Source: an uncultured Aquimarina sp.
Lineage (GTDB): Bacteria; Bacteroidota; Bacteroidia; Flavobacteriales; Flavobacteriaceae
Assembly: GCA_947502885.1 (NCBI GenBank)
Contig: CANNBP010000010.1
Coordinates: 124,001-188,000, forward strand
DNA: 64,000 nt
Direction of reading: 5' to 3'
The translations under genes were made by a program, and so were the position numbers. This document shows positions 45,295-54,486 of this stretch, one piece after another. Positions within the stretch are counted from its first letter, which is position 1; the number at the start of each line of letters is the position of its first letter. The notes under the pieces were generated by a model. The model was not told the origin of the DNA. It saw only the letters and a program-made list of their open reading frames with translations, and made no database searches.

Positions 45295-46302
45295 ATGTAT
45301 ACATCAAAAATATCGGGACTAGGATCTTATGTTCCTGAGAATATCGTGACTAATGACGACTTGGCAAAAGTAATGGATACTAATGATGAGTGGATACAGG
45401 AACGAACTGGGATACAACAACGACGTCACATAAAAAAAGGAGATGGTAATAGTACTTCAGTAATGGGAGCAAAAGCAGCTAAGATAGCTATTGATAGAGC
45501 AAACTTAACTACAGATGATATAGACTTAATCGTATTTGCTACCCTAAGTCCAGAAATGTATTTTCCAGGAGGTGGAGTTCAAGTGCAAGAAATGTTAAAC
45601 ATGAGTACAATACCTGCATTGGATGTTCGCAATCAATGTAGTGGTTTTGTATATGGTTTATCGGTTGCAGATCAGTTTGTGAAAACTGGAATGTATAAAA
45701 ATGTATTGGTTATAGGAAGTGAGAATCATAGCGGAGGATTAGATATGACCACTAGGGGAAGAAGTGTTTCTGTTATTTTTGGAGATGGGGCAGGTGCAGC
45801 CGTGGTTACTAGAAGTGATAAGGAGGGCTCAGGAATCTTATCCACACATTTGCATAGTGAAGGTGCTCATGCAAAAGAGTTATCTCTTGAAGGGCCTAAT
45901 ACAGGGCATTGGGTGCCAGAAATTATTGCGGAAAACCCACAGGAAGATATTCCATATTATCCATACATGAATGGACAGTTTGTATTTAAAAATGCAGTTG
46001 TTCGTTTTTCTGAAGTTATTAATGAAGGTTTACAAACAAACGAGTTAACTCCAGGAGATATTAATATGTTAATACCACATCAAGCAAACTTAAGAATATC
46101 TCAATTTGTGCAAAAGAAGTTTGGGTTATCAGATGATCAGGTTTTTAACAATATTCAAAAATATGGTAATACGACTGCAGCCTCAATTCCTATAGCACTT
46201 ACAGAAGCTTGGGAACAAGGAAAAATCAAAGAAGGTGATTTAGTGGTTCTTGCAGCTTTTGGAAGTGGGTTTACTTGGGGTAGTGCAATTATTCGATGGT
46301 AA
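45295..46302 (+). CDS. 3-oxoacyl-ACP synthase III (FabH) family protein
   Basis: This 335-residue thiolase-fold enzyme has the catalytic triad Cys115 (DVRNQCSGFVYG), His262 (LIPHQANLRI) and Asn292 (KYGNTTAASIP), so it should be active. FabH enzymes condense acetyl-CoA or branched acyl-CoA with malonyl-ACP; related enzymes make secondary metabolites. It stands alone, not in a fab operon, and has a 20-residue substitution region (AENPQEDIPYYPYMNGQFVF) that is typical of flavobacterial paralogues, so I do not assign fabH. A strong terminator follows. Confidence 0.82.
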   Translation: MYTSKISGLGSYVPENIVTNDDLAKVMDTNDEWIQERTGIQQRRHIKKGDGNSTSVMGAKAAKIAIDRANLTTDDIDLIVFATLSPEMYFPGGGVQVQEMLNMSTIPALDVRNQCSGFVYGLSVADQFVKTGMYKNVLVIGSENHSGGLDMTTRGRSVSVIFGDGAGAAVVTRSDKEGSGILSTHLHSEGAHAKELSLEGPNTGHWVPEIIAENPQEDIPYYPYMNGQFVFKNAVVRFSEVINEGLQTNELTPGDINMLIPHQANLRISQFVQKKFGLSDDQVFNNIQKYGNTTAASIPIALTEAWEQGKIKEGDLVVLAAFGSGFTWGSAIIRW

Positions 46303-46322
46303 TTCTAAATAGATAGAAGACA

Positions 46323-46354
46323 AAAAAACGCGAAGTGACTACTTCGCGTTTTTT
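46323..46354. terminator. Terminator after the FabH-type gene
   Basis: A perfect 14-bp stem (46323-46336 AAAAAACGCGAAGT with 46341-46354) and a GACT loop, with A6/T6 flanks. It can act in both directions. Confidence 0.85.
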
Positions 46355-46574
46355 ATATTACATAACTCTTGGTTACTAATTTTTTAAAGGCTAATTCAAA
46401 TAAATCATAACCATGATTCTATTCATATAAACGTCATAAATTCTAATGTGTTACAACATGCTATGATTTTTCACAATTATTTAACTTAAAGAACATTTTT
46501 TGACAAGTATGTATCTGAAAAATATAATTAGAATATTGATAATGAGCTTTTAATAGGTTTTTTAAATTAAACAA

Positions 46575-48977
46575 TTAGAGTAATCCTCCACCAGATTTTT
46601 CATTTTTATCTCTACGTTTTCTGGAAACTTTTCTGTTTTTACCACTTCCAAATCTATATGATAAGCCTAGGTATATAGTTTGAGTTTCCCCTTTAAATTC
46701 TCCATTTTGGCGGTATGGGTTCTCACTATCAAATCTAAATTTCATAGTATCAAAAACATCATTAAAGTTTACACTAAAAGTTCCTTTACCTTCAAGAAAG
46801 TTATAACGTGCTCCTGTATTTACAAAGTAAAAAGGTTTTGAGTTAAATTGAACTCCTTTTTGGTCACCACGGTAAAATCCAAACACTTGAAAAGTTAGAT
46901 TCTTTGTGGCTTTTATACTATTGTTAACTCTAAAATTATAAACAACGGCATCGACTTCTTTATTAATTGGCTCTATTACCCCTGTATCACTAACACTTTC
47001 AACAACTCCCTTTTGTGTTTGTCCATAAAGATCAAAGCTCGCATTAATACTCCACCATTTAGTTGCTTTATAATTACTGTTTACTTCTATACCATAGGCT
47101 GAGTTATCTTCGTAGTTGTCATGTGTTAATACTTGATTTTCGGCATTTAGAGGATCTTGTAATATAATTTGATTGATTTCATCGTTTATAAGGCGATAAA
47201 AGACACCACTTGTAATAGAACCTTTATTTAGTCTTCTTGTATAATTAAATTCTAATGAGTTAGTAAATTGTGGATCTAGAGATGGGTTTCCTTTACCCGT
47301 TATTCTTCCAATATTCCATTCTCTAATAGGATTAACTTGGTTTAACCCCGGGCGATCTATTCTACGACTATAACTTAATTGATAACTGTTCTTTTCTCCT
47401 GATTTGTAAGATACAAAAGCAGATGGGTATACTGTAATAAAGTCATCTTCAAATATTTTTGTGTCATTTTCGGTAGCTACAACATCGTAACTTTCTATAC
47501 GTGCACCTAGTTGATATGACCACTTTTCAAAATTTTGACCATAGGTTCCGTAAAAAGAATAGATATTTCGGTCATACTTAAATCTAGAGTCGTCAAAAAT
47601 TGTTGATGTTGTGTTGTAAGTATCATCTGTTCTTCTTAAACGAGCTTCGGCTCCTAATTCTAATTTAGTTTTTTCAGAAAGAGGGTTGACATAGTCTAGA
47701 TTGATAGTTGTATTTTTTCTGTCTTTTTCAATGTCATCGATATAAGGTAGGAAGGTTCCATTTCCACCAATACGACTAAATTTATCCTTGTTAGTACTTT
47801 CAAAAATATTGTAATCAACTTCTAATTCTATATTATGTCCTTCTTTAGTAAAATCGTGCTTATAATCAAAATTATAGGTAGATCCAATATTGTCTTGAGC
47901 TCCGATACTTAGTAATTTATAATCAGCAAAATCATTATTTAGAAAGAAAGCATCGGTACCTAAATCAGTTTTACCATCAAATAAATTTTGATTGGTATAA
48001 AATGAAACGGTATTTTTCTCATTTACATAGTAATCAAGGCCAACTTTAAAAATATGAGATTTTTCGTTAGAAAAAATACTTACAGCTTGTTTTGTATTGT
48101 TATCTTCTCTAAAAATGAAACCTCCTTGATTTCTTTTATTCGTATTGTTACCATAGTTACCATAAACATTTATTTTACCCGTTCTGTAGTTTAGGTCAAT
48201 AGAGCTATTAAATCTTGCATTTTGATCAAAATTCAATCCTAGATTAATATTACCATTAAATCCTATGTTGCTATTCTTATGTAAGATGATATTAATAATA
48301 CCGCTCATCCCTTCTGGGTTATACTTTGCAGAAGGATTGGTTATCAATTCTATTTTTTTTATCGACGTAGACGGAATTTGTTTTAATAACTGGGCGGCGT
48401 CTATATTAGTAGGTTTACCGTCAATTAGGATACGAACATTTTCATTACCTCTTAAGGCGATATTACCATCTTGATCTACGTTTACAGAAGGTATGTTATT
48501 CATGATTTCTGAAGCACTACCACCAGTTGTAGTAAGGTCTTTTCCTACATTAATTACCTTGCGATCGATTTTTTGCTCTATGGTAGTTCGTTCTGCTACA
48601 ATAGTAACGTCGTCCAACGATTCGGCTTCTTCTTCCAAAGATATTGTACCAATATTAATATCTTTATTTTTACGAGATATTTCTATGGTTTGAGAATATG
48701 TTTTGTAACCAATAAATTGAACTTGCAAAGTGTAATTACCTTTAGGGATATCTGAGATTACAAAATCTCCATTTTCGGTACTTATTCCACCACTAATAAT
48801 TTTATTACTCCCATCCTGAATTGCAATTGTGGCGTATGGAATTGGTTGCTGAAGCGCTTTGTCGATAACTTTTCCTTGAATACTACCAACAATGGCATTA
48901 TCATTTGGTTGTGCCGTTAAAAGCAAGCTCCAAAATGAGAAAAATAATAACATAACTTTTTGATAAACTGTTTTCAT
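46575..48977 (-). CDS. TonB-dependent receptor-like outer-membrane protein
   Basis: This 800-residue protein has a signal peptide (MKTVYQKVMLLFFSFWSLLL, cut near TAQ), a carboxypeptidase-regulatory-like domain (about 33-118, VDKALQQPIPYATIAI-like), a plug domain (about 135-235, GGSASEIMNNIPSVNVDQDG and ALRGNENVRILIDGKPTNID) and a beta-barrel of the outer-membrane-beta-barrel-3 type to the C-terminus. The extreme C-terminus is basic (KVSRKRRDKNEKSGGG), unlike the aromatic end of most barrels. Substrate unknown. No SusD partner is adjacent, so it is not a classical polysaccharide locus. A 565-base intergenic region lies upstream. Confidence 0.85.
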   Translation of the reverse strand: MKTVYQKVMLLFFSFWSLLLTAQPNDNAIVGSIQGKVIDKALQQPIPYATIAIQDGSNKIISGGISTENGDFVISDIPKGNYTLQVQFIGYKTYSQTIEISRKNKDINIGTISLEEEAESLDDVTIVAERTTIEQKIDRKVINVGKDLTTTGGSASEIMNNIPSVNVDQDGNIALRGNENVRILIDGKPTNIDAAQLLKQIPSTSIKKIELITNPSAKYNPEGMSGIINIILHKNSNIGFNGNINLGLNFDQNARFNSSIDLNYRTGKINVYGNYGNNTNKRNQGGFIFREDNNTKQAVSIFSNEKSHIFKVGLDYYVNEKNTVSFYTNQNLFDGKTDLGTDAFFLNNDFADYKLLSIGAQDNIGSTYNFDYKHDFTKEGHNIELEVDYNIFESTNKDKFSRIGGNGTFLPYIDDIEKDRKNTTINLDYVNPLSEKTKLELGAEARLRRTDDTYNTTSTIFDDSRFKYDRNIYSFYGTYGQNFEKWSYQLGARIESYDVVATENDTKIFEDDFITVYPSAFVSYKSGEKNSYQLSYSRRIDRPGLNQVNPIREWNIGRITGKGNPSLDPQFTNSLEFNYTRRLNKGSITSGVFYRLINDEINQIILQDPLNAENQVLTHDNYEDNSAYGIEVNSNYKATKWWSINASFDLYGQTQKGVVESVSDTGVIEPINKEVDAVVYNFRVNNSIKATKNLTFQVFGFYRGDQKGVQFNSKPFYFVNTGARYNFLEGKGTFSVNFNDVFDTMKFRFDSENPYRQNGEFKGETQTIYLGLSYRFGSGKNRKVSRKRRDKNEKSGGGLL

Positions 48978-49542
48978 TTGATTGTTTGTTTGATTGATTG
49001 ATGATGCAATGCATTGTACTTTGTATTACATAGTATAGGATGCAAAGTTTTTAAATTTTTATCACATAATGATTAATCATGTTTGGGATAAGACGACTAT
49101 TTTTTGGGTATGTTACATATTATTTTTGGTTTTAACATTTTATTATCATTACGGTAATATAATGTGGGTAGGAAATTTGTAATATAAAAACGAGTTGTAA
49201 TTCATTGTATACTACGTTTTAACAAGAATAAAGGTTGAAAAATGAAATTCAAGGATAATTTGTTTTTGTATATTGTGTTATATTATCTTGTTTTCATGTT
49301 TATTTTGTGCTTTAAGGTTGATATATGATTTAATTCACATTTATTTAACAATAAATATGGGAAATAAGAGTTAATTCATTAATTTTAGAAATAACATGGG
49401 GACTTCCTAGAAGGATTAAGATGTAGAAGGGAATCTTATTTTTATATTTAAACCAACTTTTTTAGCGTTGTTATCTGGGGCTTGATTTCTAATTGTTTAT
49501 GTTGTTGTTGAGGATTAAGTATCTTGTTCGTTAAGATTGGCT
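48978..49542. other. Divergent intergenic region between receptor and hybrid kinase
   Basis: About 565 AT-rich bases with no supported gene. A run of GATT/TTGT-type short repeats (48980-49000) is near the receptor start. No exact promoter consensus was found on either strand. Confidence 0.45.
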
Positions 49543-51738
49543 ATGAAAAAAATTACGTTAGTTTTATTATTCTTTATTGGTATTGGTATATGTAATGCAC
49601 AATCCTCAAATACAATAAGTAGAGATAGCTTAGAGAATCTAATTTCACAGTCTTTCATAATTTCTAATAAAGGTGAGTATACCAAAGCTTATGAACAACT
49701 TACTTTTGCTTTAGAATATGGAAAGAAAATCAATAATGATTCTATTATTGGTGATGTATACAACTGTATCGGAAGCTTGTTTAGTAATATGGGAGATCAT
49801 GATAAAGCTCGTGAAAATTATGCTTTGTCAAAAGAGGCTTTATTACGAGCAAACTATCAGTCTTACCTTATTTTTCATTATAATAATGTTGCTAATATAG
49901 ATACACGAGAAAAAGATTATATAAATGCAGAGAAAAACCTTTTAGAATCAAGAAAGTTAGCATTAGAACTTAATGATACCTATAAAGCACTTTGGCCCAC
50001 ATTTAATATTGGAGAAATCAAATACATATTAAGAGATTATGCAAGTGCAACCTTTTACCTACAGGAAACGATAAAATTATACCAACCCAATACAGAACAA
50101 CAGCCTGATATTATTATAAAAACATACATTTATTTGGCGAATATTTATGCTAAAATTAATGAAAATGAAAGGGCTCTTGAAAATTTTGATATTGCAAAAA
50201 AGATAGCTTTAGAACATCAGTCTTATCCAGAGTTAATTAAAATCGAAAAACAAAAAGCAGCTTTGTACGATGTTTTAAATCAGTCGGATAAAGCAAAAGA
50301 GGCAATGTCTAACCAAATTGTTTATCTTGAAAAAAACTTCGAAAATCAACAAGAACTATTAAATGAACAAAATCAATTAGAACGTGATTTATTTGAAAAA
50401 GAGAGTAGTTTAACATTAACCCAAGAACTAAATAAGAGTCAAGAAAAATCAATTCAAAAAATAAAATATTTTTCTTTAGCGCTTTTAACGCTATTTTTTA
50501 TCACAATTAGTGCTGTAGTTCTTTTGTATCGATCAGATAAAAATCGTCAAAAACTAAATAATAGATTAAAAATAAAGAATAAAGAGCTTTTAGATGCTAA
50601 AGAAAAAACTGAATATGCTTCCCAATTAAAAACCAATTTCTTTTCTACGATTAGTCATGAACTTCGTACTCCTCTTTATGCAGTTACAGGAATTACCGAT
50701 ATTTTGATAGATGAAAACCCTAAAAAGGAACAACGACATTATCTTAAAGCTCTAAAATCATCAGGAGAACATTTACTTTCTCTAATAAATAATATTTTAC
50801 AAATTAATAAGTATGACGCTAATACTATAGAACTAAGCGTTATAGATTTTAATGTTTTAGATGTTGTAAACAATATAAAGAATGCACTTAGTTACTTAAA
50901 AAAAGAGAATAACAATAGTATACACACTTATATTGATGATGCGATACCTAAAAAACTAAAAGGAGATTCTATTAAGCTTTCACAAATAATAATTAATTTA
51001 TTAGGTAATGCTTTAAAGTTTACTGAAAATGGAAATATTTGGTTAACTGTGAATTGTATTGATTGTAAATACAAGTCTGATGATTACATTACATTAGAAA
51101 TTTGTATTAAAGATGATGGTATCGGTATTTCTAAGGAAATGCAATCTAGAATTTTTGAAGATTTTTATCAAGAATCGGTACAACTTAACCGTAATTATGA
51201 AGGAGCAGGTTTGGGATTAGCAATTGTAAAGAGATTGCTACATGCCATGGGAAGTGAAATTAATGTTGAAAGTAGACCAAATGAAGGCGCAAGTTTTTCT
51301 TTTAAAATTAAATTTCAATACGAAAAAGAAATACCTGAAATTCAAGAGAATGTTGAAGATTATGAAAGCGTTAATCTAATTGACAAGACGTTTTTGGTAG
51401 TAGATGATAATAATATTAACCAAATGATTACAAAGCGTATTTTAGAAACTAAAAATGCAAATGTTGTTGTAATTGATAATGGATTCGACGCAATAGACTT
51501 ACTTAAAAAAGAACATTTTGATGTTATTTTAATGGATATTCATATGCCAAAAATGAGTGGTTATGAAGCTACAGAAAAAATAAGAGGGTTTAATACAACC
51601 ACTCCTATAATAGCTTTGACCGCAGTTGATCTTGGCGAGAATAAAGAAAAAATACTTTCATCAGGTATGAACGGAGTGATATCTAAGCCATTTCAATTAG
51701 ATCATTTTTATTTAGAATTACATCGATTTATTGATTAA
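49543..51738 (+). CDS. Hybrid sensor histidine kinase/response regulator with TPR sensor
   Basis: This 731-residue protein (ATG at 49543 preferred over TTG 49537) has a signal peptide (MKKITLVLLFFIGIGICNAQ), periplasmic TPR repeats (about 30-260), a coiled coil (about 260-305), a membrane span (about 308-329), HisKA with phospho-acceptor His372 (TISHELRTPLYAV), an HATPase domain (LLGNALKFTENG, DDGIGISKEM, GAGLGLAI) and a receiver domain (VVDDNNINQM, acceptor Asp about 665 in LMDIHMP, and SKPF). Periplasmic TPRs may sense a protein partner. No separate DNA-binding regulator is adjacent, so the target is unknown. Confidence 0.9.
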   Translation: MKKITLVLLFFIGIGICNAQSSNTISRDSLENLISQSFIISNKGEYTKAYEQLTFALEYGKKINNDSIIGDVYNCIGSLFSNMGDHDKARENYALSKEALLRANYQSYLIFHYNNVANIDTREKDYINAEKNLLESRKLALELNDTYKALWPTFNIGEIKYILRDYASATFYLQETIKLYQPNTEQQPDIIIKTYIYLANIYAKINENERALENFDIAKKIALEHQSYPELIKIEKQKAALYDVLNQSDKAKEAMSNQIVYLEKNFENQQELLNEQNQLERDLFEKESSLTLTQELNKSQEKSIQKIKYFSLALLTLFFITISAVVLLYRSDKNRQKLNNRLKIKNKELLDAKEKTEYASQLKTNFFSTISHELRTPLYAVTGITDILIDENPKKEQRHYLKALKSSGEHLLSLINNILQINKYDANTIELSVIDFNVLDVVNNIKNALSYLKKENNNSIHTYIDDAIPKKLKGDSIKLSQIIINLLGNALKFTENGNIWLTVNCIDCKYKSDDYITLEICIKDDGIGISKEMQSRIFEDFYQESVQLNRNYEGAGLGLAIVKRLLHAMGSEINVESRPNEGASFSFKIKFQYEKEIPEIQENVEDYESVNLIDKTFLVVDDNNINQMITKRILETKNANVVVIDNGFDAIDLLKKEHFDVILMDIHMPKMSGYEATEKIRGFNTTTPIIALTAVDLGENKEKILSSGMNGVISKPFQLDHFYLELHRFID

Positions 51739-51800
51739 ATATATACTAACCTCTGCTTATTATCATTAAACATATAGGTAATTAAGTAATTGGTAAAATC

Positions 51801-51832
51801 AAAAACCGCCTTTATGTATAAAGGCGGTTTTT
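51801..51832. terminator. Terminator after the hybrid kinase
   Basis: A perfect 14-bp stem (51801-51814 AAAAACCGCCTTTA with 51819-51832) and TGTA loop, with A5/T6 flanks. Confidence 0.85.
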
Positions 51833-52069
51833 TGTAATAATCAAATAGTAACACTAACCATCAATTATGAATAAAATTTGATTATTACTCAAGTAACTAA
51901 CTAAATCTATGAAAAATTAAATCTTTTTCTATACATAAGACGAAGCCTTGTGAATTCTGTTACAGAGAGATTTTCTTTTTAACATTTTAGTAGTTATTTT
52001 TAACGTTTTAGGAGTTTTTAGATGATTAAGAACGTCTATTTTGTTGTTTATAAATTAACTGTGAAAAAA
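51833..52069 (+). other. Upstream region of the CoA-binding protein with 21-bp direct repeats
   Basis: Two imperfect direct copies, TTTTTAACATTTTAG at 51976-51990 and TTTTTAACGTTTTAG at 51997-52011, lie exactly 21 bp apart. They might be a regulator site. No coding sequence is supported. Confidence 0.4.
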
Positions 52070-52432
52070 ATGAGCAAAAAAACTGTTGTTGTAGGCGCTT
52101 CTGTTAAAGTAGATAGATATTCTAATCGTGCAATTCGTAAATTACTTGCATATAATCATCCGGTTATAGCCGTTGGAGTAAAGGATGGAGAAGTTGAAGG
52201 TGTAGAGATTCTAACAGACTTTGAGATAGAAGATGAGGTAGATACGGTAACCATGTACATAAACCCTTTGAGACAACCTTCATACTATAATGATATTATT
52301 GATTTGAACCCTAAAAGAGTTATCTTTAATCCAGGCACAGAAAATCCTGAGTTTTTCTCAAAACTTAAAGAAGCTGCCATAGAAGTAGAGGTAGCTTGTA
52401 CTTTAGTTTTGCTTTCTACGAATCAGTATTAA
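52070..52432 (+). CDS. CoA-binding domain protein (YccU-like)
   Basis: This 120-residue Rossmann-like protein matches the CoA-binding domain family: KKTVVVGASVKVDRYSNRAI at the N-terminus, then HPVIAVGVKDGEVEG, and IFNPGTENPEF followed by the VEVACTLVLL end. The family binds CoA and may act in acyl-CoA or protein-CoA regulation; no enzymatic activity is established. I start at 52070, not 52022, because the upstream 16 codons do not match. Its 3' end overlaps the convergent symporter gene by 30 bases. Confidence 0.8.
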   Translation: MSKKTVVVGASVKVDRYSNRAIRKLLAYNHPVIAVGVKDGEVEGVEILTDFEIEDEVDTVTMYINPLRQPSYYNDIIDLNPKRVIFNPGTENPEFFSKLKEAAIEVEVACTLVLLSTNQY

Positions 52433-53848
52433 ACCTAAAAATGTTAAGAGGCCATTAAGAATTAGTATAAAAAAGCCAAACTCAAAACCAAACCAAATTA
52501 AACTATTTAGACTAATAATATAGGATAGAATAGGGGATAAGATTGCAATAACAGGAACCCATTTATCTTTTACTTGGAGTTTAGTGAATAATCCAAAAGC
52601 ATACAGACCTAACAAAGGACCATAGGTATATCCCGCAAAAACAAATAATTTTGCAATCACACTTTCATCTTTAATGATATACTTAAATGCAATGATGACA
52701 AGCATAAGTAGTATTGAAAAAAGAATATGTATTTTTTTTCGAGTTTTTATTTGATCGGCAGGTGTGTATTTCTTTTCGATATCTAAAATATCAATGCTAA
52801 AAGATGTGGTTAAAGAGGTCAATGCGCTATCGGCACTACTGTAAGCAGCGGCTATTAAGCCAAGTATAAAAAAGACAGCGATGCCAAATCCTAATTCACT
52901 TTGAGTTGCTATTATTGGAAAAAGTTGGTCTTTGTGTGCATCGATTCCATTTTGTGATGCATATTGTGTAAGTAATAACCCAAGGCCTAAAAAAATAAAG
53001 TTTACAATAGTAAGAACAATTGTAAACCAAAATATATTTTTTTGTGCATCTTTTAGGTTTCGGCATGTAAGATTCTTTTGCATCATATCTTGATCCAAAC
53101 CTGTCATTACAATTGCAATAAAGGCTCCCGAAAAGAATTGCTTCCAAAAATAATTAGCACTTTTAAAATCGTCAAAAAAGAAGAGTTTAGAAAGATCACT
53201 ATCCAATACGTAGCCAAGTAGTTTAGACCCATCAACTCCTAAATCACTAGAAACATAATATATAGCAACACCTACTGCAATTAACATAAACAAGGTTTGT
53301 AGTGTATCGGTCCAGACAATTGTTTTAATTCCTGATTTAAAAGTGTATAACCAAATCAATAGGATGGTTATGATAACAGTAACCCAAAAAGGAACGGCTA
53401 ATGCATCAAAGAGTATAGATTGTAAAACATTGGCTACAAGAAACAATCTAAAACTGGCACCAACAACCCTAGATAATAAGAAAAATGAAGCCCCCGTTTT
53501 GTATGAATAAGAACCAAATCGTGTTTCTAGGTACGTATAAATAGACGTAAGATTAAGCCTGTAGTATAATGGGAGTAGTACGGTACCAATTACAGCATAT
53601 CCTAAAATATACCCTAATACAACCTGCATATAGCTAAATTGGGAAGCTTCTACCCATCCAGGAACAGATATAAAAGTTACTCCGCTCAAAGAAGCTCCTA
53701 TCATACCAAAAGCAACTACATACCAGGGAGATTGCCTATTGGCTTTAAAAAAAGCATCATTGTCAGAGTTTTTACCTGTGAAATAAGAGATTAAAAGGAG
53801 AACCCCAAAATATGCCCCAATAAGAAGCAAAATATGTAATGGCTGCAT
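52403..53848 (-). CDS. Sodium:solute symporter family transporter
   Basis: This 481-residue polytopic protein (about 13 spans) fits the SSS family: FFKANRQSPWYVVAFGMIGA, VTFISVPGWVEA in the N-terminal region, TGLDQDMMQKNLTCR, and AAAYSSADSALTSLTTSF in TM8. The latter holds the conserved Na2-site serines. Substrate cannot be assigned. It overlaps the convergent CoA-binding protein gene by 30 bases at the 3' end. The methyltransferase-like gene lies 61 bases upstream on the same strand. Confidence 0.88.
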   Translation of the reverse strand: MQPLHILLLIGAYFGVLLLISYFTGKNSDNDAFFKANRQSPWYVVAFGMIGASLSGVTFISVPGWVEASQFSYMQVVLGYILGYAVIGTVLLPLYYRLNLTSIYTYLETRFGSYSYKTGASFFLLSRVVGASFRLFLVANVLQSILFDALAVPFWVTVIITILLIWLYTFKSGIKTIVWTDTLQTLFMLIAVGVAIYYVSSDLGVDGSKLLGYVLDSDLSKLFFFDDFKSANYFWKQFFSGAFIAIVMTGLDQDMMQKNLTCRNLKDAQKNIFWFTIVLTIVNFIFLGLGLLLTQYASQNGIDAHKDQLFPIIATQSELGFGIAVFFILGLIAAAYSSADSALTSLTTSFSIDILDIEKKYTPADQIKTRKKIHILFSILLMLVIIAFKYIIKDESVIAKLFVFAGYTYGPLLGLYAFGLFTKLQVKDKWVPVIAILSPILSYIISLNSLIWFGFEFGFFILILNGLLTFLGLILIRRKQN

Positions 53849-53909
53849 GTGTTTTGTTTAAAATAGAATACCAAAGTACAATTTTTTGATATAAGTTAAT
53901 CAAAAGATG

Positions 53910-54473
53910 TTATGGTCGAATAACAAAATGTTCTTTAGCTTGTTCTTTTCTAAAAAAAACAAAACCAAAATCAAAAGTGTCTATAGTAACACGTACTTTC
54001 GGATGTCGTTTGATTAGGTTCCAAATCTCAATATTTTTCTCTGTTTGATGAATTTGATTAAAGATTAGCAAAGAATTATTGTGTGTTCTTGATAGTAGTG
54101 ACTCTAAAATAGAATCTTTATAATTTTTAAAATCAAAATAGATGAAATCATAAACGTCATCGGTTATTTTTTTTGACAACGTAACTTGATCGTTTAGTAA
54201 TACAAGTTGACTTATTAAAGTAGAAGTTTCTAAAATGAGTATTTTTTGATAATCAAAATAATAAAGAAGACGATGTATCAATTTGAGATTTTTAAAACTA
54301 ATATTTGATAAGTTTTGATCTTTTGATATTGATTTTATTATAGGATACGATGTTTTATTCTTTCTGTCATAAAAGCATTTGGTAACCAAAGAATATACAA
54401 AAGGCGAATGTACCCCATGTTGATTGGTAGATCGAATAAGAAACTTTAAGTATTCCTTAGTTTTAAATAGCAT
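53910..54473 (-). CDS. Methyltransferase-like protein with degenerate SAM motif
   Basis: This 187-residue protein has the N-terminus HGVHSPFVYSLVTKCFYDRK and the C-terminal DFGFVFFRKEQAKEHFVIRP pattern that I associate with flavobacterial SAM-dependent methyltransferases. The glycine-rich SAM-binding motif I is replaced by ILILETSTLISQLVLL with no glycines, and the protein is shorter than its relatives. It may be catalytically dead or repurposed. It starts just downstream of the ABC-F ATPase gene (13-base gap) and is probably co-transcribed with it. Confidence 0.6.
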   Translation of the reverse strand: MLFKTKEYLKFLIRSTNQHGVHSPFVYSLVTKCFYDRKNKTSYPIIKSISKDQNLSNISFKNLKLIHRLLYYFDYQKILILETSTLISQLVLLNDQVTLSKKITDDVYDFIYFDFKNYKDSILESLLSRTHNNSLLIFNQIHQTEKNIEIWNLIKRHPKVRVTIDTFDFGFVFFRKEQAKEHFVIRP

Positions 54474-54486
54474 CTTTCTTAAAAAA

